DNA of 64,000 bases from Streptomyces sp. NBC_00490 (GTDB lineage: Bacteria; Actinomycetota; Actinomycetes; Streptomycetales; Streptomycetaceae). Position numbers and translations under genes: made by a program. The stretch is taken from the NCBI RefSeq assembly GCF_036013645.1, contig NZ_CP107869.1:9548001-9612000 (forward strand), read 5' to 3'. Under the pieces are notes generated by a model, which made no database searches, had not been told where the DNA came from, and saw only the letters and a program-made list of their open reading frames with translations. This document shows positions 24,740 to 34,020 of this stretch, piece after piece. Each line of letters opens with the position of its first letter. The stretch's first letter is position 1.

Positions 24740-27589
24740 GTGACTCCGCTGGTGGGCCGGGCGACAGAGCTGGAACTTCTGGACGCGGTGCTCGACCGGA
24801 CACTCGGCGAGGACGGCGGTTGCTCCGTCGTGGACCTCGCCGGGACCGCGGGCATCGGCAAGAGCCGGCTGATGGCCGAGTTCTGCCGACGGGCGCAGGC
24901 CCGGGGGATGACGGTACTGCGCGGCCGGGCCAGCGAGTACGAACAGCACATCCCCTACCAGCCGTTCAGCGACGCACTCGCCGACCACGACATGGAGTTG
25001 ACGGATCCGGGTGCCGAGGACGCGCGCGGCGACCGGTTCGGGCTGCAACGCTCCATCGCGAAGCTGCTCGTACGCATCGCGCGGTCCGGCCCCGGCACCG
25101 GGCTCGTCGTGGCGCTGGACGATCTGCACTGGGCGGACCCGGCGTCCCTGGAACTCCTCGACCACCTCGTCCGCCACCCCCCGAACGCCCCCGTCGTGAT
25201 CGTCGTGGCCCGGCGCGACCGCCAGACCACGGCCTCCCTGGACGCCGCGCTCACCCGGGGCATCGACATGGGTACCGTGCTGCGGCTGAACCTCGGACCC
25301 CTCGCCGAGCAGGCCTGCGTCGAGATCCTGGCCCCCGACCTGGCACCCGGCACGCAGCCCGGCCGGGCCGCCGAGCTGTACGCCGCCAGCGACGGCAACC
25401 CGCTGTACTTCCTCGCCCTCCTCCAAGCCGGACAAGCGGGACGCGCCGCCGGGCAGGACGCCCCACCGCACTCGGCCGGACTCGGCTCCGTCCTGCTGGA
25501 CGAACTGACCCCGCTGACCCCGGCACAGCGCCGGACCGCCGAGGCGGTGGCCGTCCTGGGCGACCGTGGCAACACCGCCCTGCTGAGCGTGGTGACCGGC
25601 CGGGACGAGGCCGAGGTCACCGCGGACCTGGGAGCACTGACCGACCGTGATCTCCTGCGTCCCGGGCCGGGCGGGCGATGGGCACTGCGTCATCCGGTCT
25701 TACGGGCCGTCGTGCACGAGAGCACCCGCCCCCTGGAACGCGTACGCATGCACCGCCTCGCCGCGGACGCGCTGGCCGCCGCGGGAGCCCCCGCCAGCGA
25801 ACGCGCCCACCACGTCGAGCAGTCACTGACCGGCTGGGACCCGCACGCCGTGGCCGTACTGTCCGAAGCGGCCGAGCGTTCCGCCGCCACCGCTCCCGCG
25901 AGCAGCGCCCATTGGCTCGGAGTCGCCCTCACCCACCTGCCCGACCAGCCGCAACACGCCACGTTGCGCCGCGATCTGATGCTGCGACGGGCCCGTGCCC
26001 TGGGCGTGTGCGGAGGACTGCGGGAGAGCCGGGACCTGCTGCACGAGGTGATCGCCATGTCCCCGCCCGGCGAGGCGGGCACGCCACGCAGCGTGCGGGC
26101 CTCCGCGGTGACGCTGTGCGCGGTGATGGAGCGTCACCTCGGGCGGTACGCCGAGGCGGTTGCTCTGCTGCGCCGCGAACTCGCCCGGACACCGGGCCCC
26201 TCCGACGCCGACGCGGTGGAACTCGGCCTGGAACTCGGCTCGTCCGCGCCGCATTCCACCGCCTACCCTGAGCTGCGTGCCGAGGTCACCCGCACCCTCG
26301 ACCTGGCCCGGGCGCTGGGCGATGAGGTCGCCCAGGCGGGCGCCCTCGCGATCGCGGCCCTCGGGGAGACGTACGAAGGCAACATGGGCGCCGCGCGGGA
26401 GGCGAGCGACCGGGCCGCCGCCCTGGTCGACGCCCTCACCGATCACGACCTCGCGGGTCTGTGCGAGCCGCTGGCCCGGCTCGGCTGGTCCGAGGCGTTC
26501 CTGGAGCGCTATGCCGATGCCGAACGGCACGCCGATCGCGGCCTGGCCATCGCCCGGCGCGGCGGGCAGCTCTACGTCCTGCCGCACCTGCTGCTGTGCA
26601 AGGCATACGTTCGTCTCCAGACCCTGCGGCTGGACTCGGCCATGGAACTCGCGGACGAGGCCGAGACGATCGCCCGTGGCATCGGCAGCGACGAACTGTC
26701 GGCCTTCGTCCTCACCAACAAGGCGTACGCCCAGATGTACGCCCTCCCGCCGGGCGACCAGGGCGCACTGTCGGTGGCCGAGGAAGCCGTCGCCGCAGCG
26801 GGTACGCGTACCAACTGGTGGGCGTCCATCGCCTGGTGCGTGCTCGCTCAGGCGGCGATGCACGCAGGTGATCCGCAGCGCGCCCGGGCCGCGGTCCTGC
26901 GGGGCGGAGGCGAGAACCTGAACGCGCTCCACCCGTCGATGCGTCCGCTCATCCTGGAGATCCTCGTCACCTCCGCCGTCCTGACCGGCGATACGGATGC
27001 CGCCGCGACCTGGGCGGACCGGGCCCGTAAGGAGGCGGAGGAGCTGGACCTGCCGTCGCAGCAGGCCTCGGCGCTGCGCAGCACCGCCCACTGTCGTTCC
27101 GCCGCGGGCGACACGGCAGCGGCCGCCGAGCTGTTCGAGGAGGCCGTGGACATGACGGCCCGTGGGGGAGCGGTGCTGTGGGAAGCGTTCAGCCTGCTGC
27201 TCGGCGCACCTCTGACCGCCGCCCGCAATCCGGACCGCGCCCGCGCCATGTGGACACGGGCCCGACAGCTCGCCGAAAGCGGCGGCGCACGTCAACTGAC
27301 AGGCCTGGCCGACGCGATCCACCCCCTCGTGCACGCCGAGCCGGCCGCCCAGCCTCCGGCCCCGCTGCCGGGCCTGTCGGCCCGCGAACGCGAGATCGCC
27401 GCGCTGGTCGCCGACGGCCTGACCACCCCGGCCATCGCCGCCCGTCTCTTCCTCAGCCCCCGCACGGTCGAGTCCCACCTCAGCCGCATCTACCGCAAGA
27501 CCGGCGTCACCTCGCGAGCCGCCCTCGCCGTTCTCCAGACCAGGCTCGAGCTGAGCGACACGACGAACGGGCCGACCGGGTCCACCTGA
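24740..27589 (+). CDS. Large LuxR-family (LAL) ATPase regulator with a TTA codon
   Basis: A 949-residue regulator: AAA/STAND ATPase with Walker A AGTAGIGKSRL (about residues 34-44) and Walker B LVVALDDLHWADPASLELLD, a long helical TPR-like middle, and a LuxR helix-turn-helix at residues 879-935 (LSAREREIAALVADGL, PRTVESHLSRIYRKTGV). The start GTG 24740 is chosen because VGRATELELL should be near the N-terminus and a GGTGG ribosome site precedes it; a longer reading starts at 24656. Codon 321 (25700-25702) is TTA, so translation may depend on the bldA tRNA. LAL proteins activate sugar or antibiotic genes; the target here is unknown. Confidence 0.9.
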   Translation: MTPLVGRATELELLDAVLDRTLGEDGGCSVVDLAGTAGIGKSRLMAEFCRRAQARGMTVLRGRASEYEQHIPYQPFSDALADHDMELTDPGAEDARGDRFGLQRSIAKLLVRIARSGPGTGLVVALDDLHWADPASLELLDHLVRHPPNAPVVIVVARRDRQTTASLDAALTRGIDMGTVLRLNLGPLAEQACVEILAPDLAPGTQPGRAAELYAASDGNPLYFLALLQAGQAGRAAGQDAPPHSAGLGSVLLDELTPLTPAQRRTAEAVAVLGDRGNTALLSVVTGRDEAEVTADLGALTDRDLLRPGPGGRWALRHPVLRAVVHESTRPLERVRMHRLAADALAAAGAPASERAHHVEQSLTGWDPHAVAVLSEAAERSAATAPASSAHWLGVALTHLPDQPQHATLRRDLMLRRARALGVCGGLRESRDLLHEVIAMSPPGEAGTPRSVRASAVTLCAVMERHLGRYAEAVALLRRELARTPGPSDADAVELGLELGSSAPHSTAYPELRAEVTRTLDLARALGDEVAQAGALAIAALGETYEGNMGAAREASDRAAALVDALTDHDLAGLCEPLARLGWSEAFLERYADAERHADRGLAIARRGGQLYVLPHLLLCKAYVRLQTLRLDSAMELADEAETIARGIGSDELSAFVLTNKAYAQMYALPPGDQGALSVAEEAVAAAGTRTNWWASIAWCVLAQAAMHAGDPQRARAAVLRGGGENLNALHPSMRPLILEILVTSAVLTGDTDAAATWADRARKEAEELDLPSQQASALRSTAHCRSAAGDTAAAAELFEEAVDMTARGGAVLWEAFSLLLGAPLTAARNPDRARAMWTRARQLAESGGARQLTGLADAIHPLVHAEPAAQPPAPLPGLSAREREIAALVADGLTTPAIAARLFLSPRTVESHLSRIYRKTGVTSRAALAVLQTRLELSDTTNGPTGST

Positions 27590-27609
27590 TCTTCGCCGTC
27601 ACCGTCCTG

Positions 27610-28290
27610 TCAGCAGGACACCACGCTCATGGGCGAGACGTAGAGCGCGGACAGCACTCCGTCTCCGGCCACCTCGATCGGGGCGGGGGCCGTCGCATAG
27701 GTCAGCTCCAGGTCGGACGGGAGCCGGCTCTGCGGAATGTCCTCGCCGACGTAGACCACCGAGAGCGAGCCCTGGCAGTCGGAGCCGCCCGGCGGCGCGG
27801 TGTCGGGGACTCTGCCGTCCTGCGGGCCGGCCTTGACGGAGACGACGCTGATCGGCGTGTAGTGGTACTCGTAGCGAGCCGGGGTGACGGCGGTCTCCTC
27901 CCGCGTCTTCTCGACCTCGACCCAGTAGCGGGCGAACTTGACCGTGACTGCCTTGCAGGGCCTCTGGATCGCCTCCGGGGTGAAGTTCAGGCCGGAGGAG
28001 TCCAGGGTCAGGCCCCTGGACTGGTACGCACCGCTGCTGCTGGGCAGTTCCTTCAGGTAGTCGGTCAGTTCTTCGACGCTCATGCCACTGGTCTTCACGC
28101 ACTCCGTGGGCGCGGTCTTCGTCGGGCTCGGCGTCGGAGTGGTCGGGTCGGGAGCGGCCGTGTAGTGAGCGAGCTCGGACGGGGAGGCGGTTCGAGTCGC
28201 CTGGGCGGTCGGCTTGTCGTCCGAACATCCCGAGACCGAGAGCAGCGCTGCCACGGCCATGACCGGTATCAACGTGCGTACGCTTCCCAT
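27610..28290 (-). CDS. Hypothetical lipoprotein
   Basis: A 226-residue protein with lipoprotein signal VRTLIPVMAVAALLSVSGC (Cys22) and a Thr/Pro-rich linker (DPTTPTPSPTKTAPTEC). The mature part has paired cysteines and the stretches MSVEELTDYLKELP and ARYWVEVEKTRE. I do not recognise a named domain. Start ATG 28290 follows a G-rich ribosome site (GGGGGGAA). It is a single gene convergent with the LAL regulator; a short hairpin GTCCTG-TCAG-CAGGAC covers the stop. Expected to sit on the outer face of the membrane. Confidence 0.8.
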   Translation of the reverse strand: MGSVRTLIPVMAVAALLSVSGCSDDKPTAQATRTASPSELAHYTAAPDPTTPTPSPTKTAPTECVKTSGMSVEELTDYLKELPSSSGAYQSRGLTLDSSGLNFTPEAIQRPCKAVTVKFARYWVEVEKTREETAVTPARYEYHYTPISVVSVKAGPQDGRVPDTAPPGGSDCQGSLSVVYVGEDIPQSRLPSDLELTYATAPAPIEVAGDGVLSALYVSPMSVVSC

Positions 28291-28467
28291 GAGTTCCCCC
28301 CTGCTTCGGGAACGGAGCCGTGTGCTCACAAGCAATCGACCATGCCGCCTGCCACAGCGTCACACACGCTGCCGCCACTCGCGCGCACCAGGTGCCTCGT
28401 GCGGTGAATGCCCGTAGAGGATTGCGTAGTTCTACTGAAACAGGTCAGTCCTGCTTCCGCTCCGCCC

Positions 28468-29394
28468 TCATGGAGTCGCCAGCACCGCGATGAAGCCGGC
28501 CAGTGCCGCCAGTAGCCCGAGGCATGCCAGTGTGCCCGCCGTCTTCGGAGCCTTCTTCGTGAAGCGCTCCGCCACCTGGTACAGCGCGGAGATGAGGAGC
28601 AGTACCGCCGTGACGTGCAACAGCACCGCCAGGCTCACCCCGACGACCGCGCCGGCCCGCCAGAAGCGCCCCCAGGTCACCGCCCAGGCCACCGAGAACA
28701 CGATCGCCGCGGTCAGCCCGCCGACGAGCTCCTCCCACCACGGCCGGTTCCCCATCCACCACAGGTTGCCGAGCCAGGAGATCTCGACGTCGAGGAGGTC
28801 GATGGTCGCCCAGGTGCCGAGCACCACGATTCCCAAGGCGGTCAGGCCCACGATCAGGCGGTAGCGCCACTGGAGCCACCTCGGCCAGCCCGTTCCCTCG
28901 CCGCGCCACATGGTCGCCATCGCCACCGCCGACCAGATCAGCCACCGCCGGATCAGCGCGGTGCCGGCGTCCGCCAGCGCATCGCGCAGTACGCGGTCGG
29001 CCTCCGCGCGCCGCACGACCTTGCCGTCGGTCGAGGTGTACTCCGGGACACCCTCCGGGTGGCTCAGTCCGTCGTGCAGCAGCGTGGCCGGGAGATGCTC
29101 GCCGGTCTTCGGCACGAGCCAGGTGAGAAACGCGGGAACCGAGGTCAGGTCGGTGCGGAAAGTGCCGGTCTCCCGCGGCACCAGGAGCTCGCCCAGGTGC
29201 CGGTCGCGGTACGCGATGCGGCGCTGCATCATGAAGTACTCGTGGCGGCCCACGACGACCCGCTCGAGTTCGATACGGGCATCGGAGCCGCGGTCGGGCG
29301 GGACTTCCGGCTGTCCCGCCGAACCGTCGATGCCACCGTCGTAGAACCGGCGCGGTTCCTGGGCGATCGGGCCACTTACGCCGGACACAACCAT
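28468..29394 (-). CDS. DUF1353 membrane protein
   Basis: A 308-residue protein. The N-terminal third carries the DUF1353 pattern (GTFRTDLTSVPAFLTWLVPK, HLPATLLHDGLSH, EADRVLRDALADAG), in which conserved Asp/His residues suggest a metal-binding or phage-tail-related fold. The rest has about five membrane helices, from WLIWSAVAMATMW to LACLGLLAALAGFIAVLA. Start ATG 29394 has GGGAGG six bases upstream. Function unknown; it stands alone, divergent from the YCII gene. Confidence 0.8.
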   Translation of the reverse strand: MVVSGVSGPIAQEPRRFYDGGIDGSAGQPEVPPDRGSDARIELERVVVGRHEYFMMQRRIAYRDRHLGELLVPRETGTFRTDLTSVPAFLTWLVPKTGEHLPATLLHDGLSHPEGVPEYTSTDGKVVRRAEADRVLRDALADAGTALIRRWLIWSAVAMATMWRGEGTGWPRWLQWRYRLIVGLTALGIVVLGTWATIDLLDVEISWLGNLWWMGNRPWWEELVGGLTAAIVFSVAWAVTWGRFWRAGAVVGVSLAVLLHVTAVLLLISALYQVAERFTKKAPKTAGTLACLGLLAALAGFIAVLATP

Positions 29395-29589
29395 GAGCGC
29401 CTCCCTCGTGCCGGACCGGTTCCTCTCCCCATTCCTTCCGACGGGCGACCGCCGCTACTCGCCTTCCCCGCGGTCAGTCACCCAGAAGTGTCCATCGCCA
29501 GCCCTGCACCGGGCGCGCGACCGGCGCGCGAAGTCATGGTCGCCAAAGACAGTTGAGATGATCCCCTTGATGGGGAAGGGTCTGCGGTC

Positions 29590-30138
29590 ATGGAGTTCTT
29601 CTGCTACCACCGTGACCGGCCCGGCTCCCTCGCATTGCGTGAGGAGTTGCTGGAGGCGCACTGGTCCTACATGGACCGGTACGCGAAGGAATTGATCGCT
29701 CGCGGCCCGACCTTCGCCGATGACGGTGAAACACCCACCGGCAGCGTGCACATCGTCGACCTGCCCGACCCCGCCGCCGCCCGCGCGTTCGCCTTCGACG
29801 AGCCCAACTACCAGGCCGGCGCCTACCGGGACGTGCTGCTGCGCCGCTGGCGCAACGTGCTGGGGCGCACCATGTGGGAGTTCCCCGGTGACCGGACCGA
29901 CGGCAACCGGTACCTGGTGATCGGCCTCGGCGAGGGCCCGGCCGCCGACCTCGACCTGCCGCCGGACCGGGATCAGCTGGTCGCGTACGGGCCGTTGCTG
30001 TCCGACGACGGCGACATTTGGCTGGGTACGGCGGTGCTGCTCACGGCCCCGGATCCGGACACGGCACGCGCCGTCCTGACTGCGGAGCGGTACGCGGACA
30101 TCGAGGTCCACGACTGGGAGTTCGGCGGGCGTCGATGA
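29590..30138 (+). CDS. YCII-related domain protein
   Basis: A 182-residue protein beginning MEFFCYHRDRPGSLALREEL with the YCII-type segment HWSYMDRYAKELIARGPTFADDG and the paired pattern AFAFDEPNYQAGAYRDVLLRRW. The second half (LVIGLG, QLVAYGPLLSDDG, AVLLTAPDPDTARAVL) repeats the same ferredoxin-like layout, so this is probably a tandem duplication of the domain. YCII proteins are suspected small-molecule enzymes or binders. A short gap leads to the MFS gene, so the two may be co-transcribed. Confidence 0.8.
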   Translation: MEFFCYHRDRPGSLALREELLEAHWSYMDRYAKELIARGPTFADDGETPTGSVHIVDLPDPAAARAFAFDEPNYQAGAYRDVLLRRWRNVLGRTMWEFPGDRTDGNRYLVIGLGEGPAADLDLPPDRDQLVAYGPLLSDDGDIWLGTAVLLTAPDPDTARAVLTAERYADIEVHDWEFGGRR

Positions 30139-30178
30139 GCCACGTGCACCAGGCTGGAGCTTCGGCGGTCGGTCGCCG

Positions 30179-31441
30179 GTGTTGACTCGGTTGGCCGAGG
30201 AACCGGCCGCGGTCGACCATGCTGCACGGAGTGTCACGCGCCCGTTCTACGTGTACGCCGTGCTCGCCAATACGCTCTTCCAGCGCGGAGTGTTCGTCCT
30301 CTTCCTTTATCAGCGAGGCTTCTCCGCCGGGCAAGTGGCCCTACTGCAGACACTGCTCTACCTGGTCAGCGGAGTCGCGGAGTTGCCGACGGGAGTCATC
30401 GCCGACCGAATAGGCAGGCGTGCAAGCATCGTGATCGGCCAGGTGCTGATAGCCGGATGTCTGCTCGGCCAGGTGGCGTCCTCGAACTACTGGGTGTTCC
30501 TGGCGCTGTTCATCGGGCAGGGCGTGGGCATGGCCTGCGTGTCCGGTTCGGACACCGCCCTGCTGTACGACCTGCTCGTGCGCCGCGGTGCAACGGCCGG
30601 CTACGTCAAGATCAGGTCCCGGTTCACCATGCTCGGGACGGTCACCTCGGGAGCCGCCATCGTCCTCGGCGGCCAACTGCAGCACATCTCCTGGGGAGTC
30701 GTCTACGCCGGTTCGGCGGCGTGCCTCTTCCTGGCCGTGGTGGTGCTGATGTCACGGGTGCCCGAGATCCGCGGCGCCGACGCGGTGGACGAGCAGCAGG
30801 GAGCCGAGGGGCACGGCGACGCCTCGGCATGGCGGGCGATGCTTCGGGTCGCCACGCCGGCGCTCGTGACGCTCGTCGTGGTGTCCGGACTGATGCATGC
30901 GACGTTGACGCCGTACATCATTTTCACGCAGAAGACCCTCTCCGATCAGGGAGCGGGCACCGCATGGGTCAGCGTGGTCATATCGGCGGGATTCTTCGTC
31001 GGCGGGCTCACCCCGCTGCTGTCGGACCGCGCGGACCGGCACCTCGGGTATCGGGTCATCGTCCCGGTGTCCCTCCTGACGCTCGCCGCGGCACTCGGCC
31101 TCAGCGGTCTCGGCCTTGTCTGGGTCACCGTCGCCGCGTTCCTGGCCCTGGTCGGGATTCCCGAGATCACCGCCGTGATCGTGGACAACGTGTTCAACGA
31201 GGCCGTGCCGTCGCGCCACCGGGCGAGCCTGTTGTCGATGATCGCCTTCGTGGAGTCGGCACTCATCGGCATCGGCTATCTCGTTCTCGGCACGCTCATG
31301 GACGGGCTGGGCTCCAGTGTGGGCATGGCCACCTATGCCGTGGTCCCGCTGCTGGCATGTCTCCTGTGGCTCCCGGTGCTTTTCCGCGGGGCACGGGTGA
31401 CCTCCGGGATCGAGAAGCCCGCCGACCGAAAGGCATCCTGA
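30179..31441 (+). CDS. MFS transporter
   Basis: A 420-residue transporter with about twelve membrane helices. The loop 2-3 motif ADRIGRRASIVIGQ after helix 2 is the signature of the major facilitator superfamily; the intermediate loop after helix 6 is rich in Gln/Glu/Ala. The start is a GTG at 30179 with only a weak GGAG upstream. It is most like drug or unknown-substrate exporters. A 20-bp hairpin terminator follows 20 bases after the stop. Confidence 0.9.
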   Translation: MLTRLAEEPAAVDHAARSVTRPFYVYAVLANTLFQRGVFVLFLYQRGFSAGQVALLQTLLYLVSGVAELPTGVIADRIGRRASIVIGQVLIAGCLLGQVASSNYWVFLALFIGQGVGMACVSGSDTALLYDLLVRRGATAGYVKIRSRFTMLGTVTSGAAIVLGGQLQHISWGVVYAGSAACLFLAVVVLMSRVPEIRGADAVDEQQGAEGHGDASAWRAMLRVATPALVTLVVVSGLMHATLTPYIIFTQKTLSDQGAGTAWVSVVISAGFFVGGLTPLLSDRADRHLGYRVIVPVSLLTLAAALGLSGLGLVWVTVAAFLALVGIPEITAVIVDNVFNEAVPSRHRASLLSMIAFVESALIGIGYLVLGTLMDGLGSSVGMATYAVVPLLACLLWLPVLFRGARVTSGIEKPADRKAS

Positions 31442-31460
31442 AACCGAGCGTCTCAAGGAA

Positions 31461-31504
31461 CGTGCCGGTGGGCTCCGGATATGCATCCGGAGCCCACCGG
31501 CACG
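31461..31504. terminator. Strong bidirectional terminator
   Basis: A perfect 20-bp stem (31461-31480 with 31485-31504) closes on a four-base loop ATGC. The stem begins CGTGCCGGTG and is almost all G/C. It lies between the convergent MFS gene and the small hydrophobic-protein gene, so it probably ends transcription from both sides. Confidence 0.9.
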
Positions 31505-31519
31505 GTGTTGAGTGGTGGG

Positions 31520-31690
31520 TTACCAGCGATACCAGCGGCCCCTGCGGCCACCTGTGTCCGCGGAGCGCATGACGAAGCCCAGCAGCCAGACGGCCAGCAC
31601 GATGACCGCGATCCACCACAGTGCCTTCAGAGCGAAACCCGCACCGAAGAGGACCAGAGCCAGCAGAAGAACGAGAAGCAGGGGAACCAT
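31520..31690 (-). CDS. Small hydrophobic membrane protein
   Basis: A 56-residue protein with two membrane-length segments, MVPLLLVLLLALVLFGAG and WWIAVIVLAVWLLGFVM, and a basic Arg/Trp-rich tail (GGRRGRWYRW). The start ATG 31690 has an ideal GGAGGT ribosome site 9-10 bases upstream. Similar tiny hydrophobic proteins are widespread in Streptomyces and other bacteria (lmo0937-like) and are often stress-induced, but their role is unknown. Expression from a promoter in the 200-base region upstream is likely. Confidence 0.8.
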   Translation of the reverse strand: MVPLLLVLLLALVLFGAGFALKALWWIAVIVLAVWLLGFVMRSADTGGRRGRWYRW

Positions 31691-31840
31691 AGTTATCAAC
31701 CTCCGTAGCTTCTAGTGCCCGGGTAATGCAGGAACACACGATCGATTTCCTTGGTTTGTCCACTGCCAAGGCGGGAACTCAGCTCTGTTTCTCCCGGAGT
31801 TCGGTCCGGAAATTCATTCCCTGTCCAACGGTTTTTCTCC

Positions 31841-31868
31841 GAATGTGTAGGGAGGAATGTGTAGGGAG
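31841..31868. repeat. 14-bp tandem duplication
   Basis: GAATGTGTAGGGAG is present twice head to tail (31841-31854 and 31855-31868) in the non-coding region upstream of the small hydrophobic-protein gene. It is a recent-looking duplication with no assigned role. Confidence 0.8.
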
Positions 31869-31895
31869 CGCCTCGAGGGTTCCCAGGTAGCGAGG

Positions 31896-31994
31896 TCAGG
31901 CGTCGAGCGCGTCGATGAGTGTCTTGGTGACGTCCTCCGTGGAGGCGGTGCCGCCGACGTCGCGGGTGAGGATGCCCGCGCCGATCGATGCCCC
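31896..31994 (-). pseudogene. C-terminal remnant of an isopropylmalate/tartrate dehydrogenase-like gene
   Basis: The minus strand reads IGAGILTRDVGGTASTEDVT and then KTLIDALDA before a stop at 31896. This matches the last 30 residues of the isocitrate/isopropylmalate/tartrate dehydrogenase family (the LTxDxGGTAxTxEVT ending). The frame upstream gives no related sequence and is soon replaced by the end of the ABC-F gene at 32046, so only the tail of the gene remains. It suggests a past deletion that brought the ABC-F gene here. Confidence 0.6.
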
Positions 31995-32045
31995 GTATAG
32001 GTGTGGCCTATCGATCCTTCTGCCTGGACCCGGAGGACGCGTCCG

Positions 32046-33671
<1,626 letters not shown>

Positions 33672-33865
33672 AGGGGTCCCTCCTGGCCGCGCGGGTTTGA
33701 GCCCGGGGCGGGATCGGGGTGGATGGCTGCACGCGAGGCGCGCGATCGCGGAGCGGTGCTCTACGCGGTTGGCGCCGGCTGTCTCACAGGGAACCCATGT
33801 GCAGGACGGTACGGCACGACAACGAGAATGGCAAGACGATACGTCTCGCCTTGTTGGCGGTTGCT

Positions 33866-33909
33866 GACGTGGGCGACCCCGCAGGGGCGTGCGGTGGTCG
33901 GCCCACGTC
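33866..33909. other. Long stem-loop in the region upstream of the ABC-F gene
   Basis: The 349-base gap 33672-34020 holds no gene that I can support. It contains a stem GACGTGGGC (33866-33874) with GCCCACGTC (33901-33909), extended inward by GACC/GGTC across a one-base bulge and capped by an inner CCCC-GCA-GGGG hairpin. It lies after the SMI1-type gene (ending at 34021) and about 195 bases upstream of the ABC-F start. It could terminate the former or act in a leader. A candidate promoter TTGCCA-17 bp-TACCGT follows on the minus strand near 33830-33805. Confidence 0.5.
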
Positions 33910-34020
33910 ATCTCCGGCATGGTCTTCCGGGCCCGCCGAGGGTCCTATGGGCCGTGCGGGCGGGAAGCAGGGCCGAACGGCCCAAGCGGAAGCGGCCCGT
34001 GTGGCTACGTCAGCCCGCGG

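Noticed and set aside
27604..27619. Hairpin GTCCTG-TCAG-CAGGAC as a terminator for the LAL regulator
   Set aside because: Only a 6-bp stem lying over the last codons of the opposing lipoprotein gene; too weak to list as a feature.
33785..33799. A 4-codon frame ATG GGT TCC CTG TGA in the ABC-F leader as a regulatory upstream peptide
   Set aside because: No ribosome site and too short to judge; likely chance.
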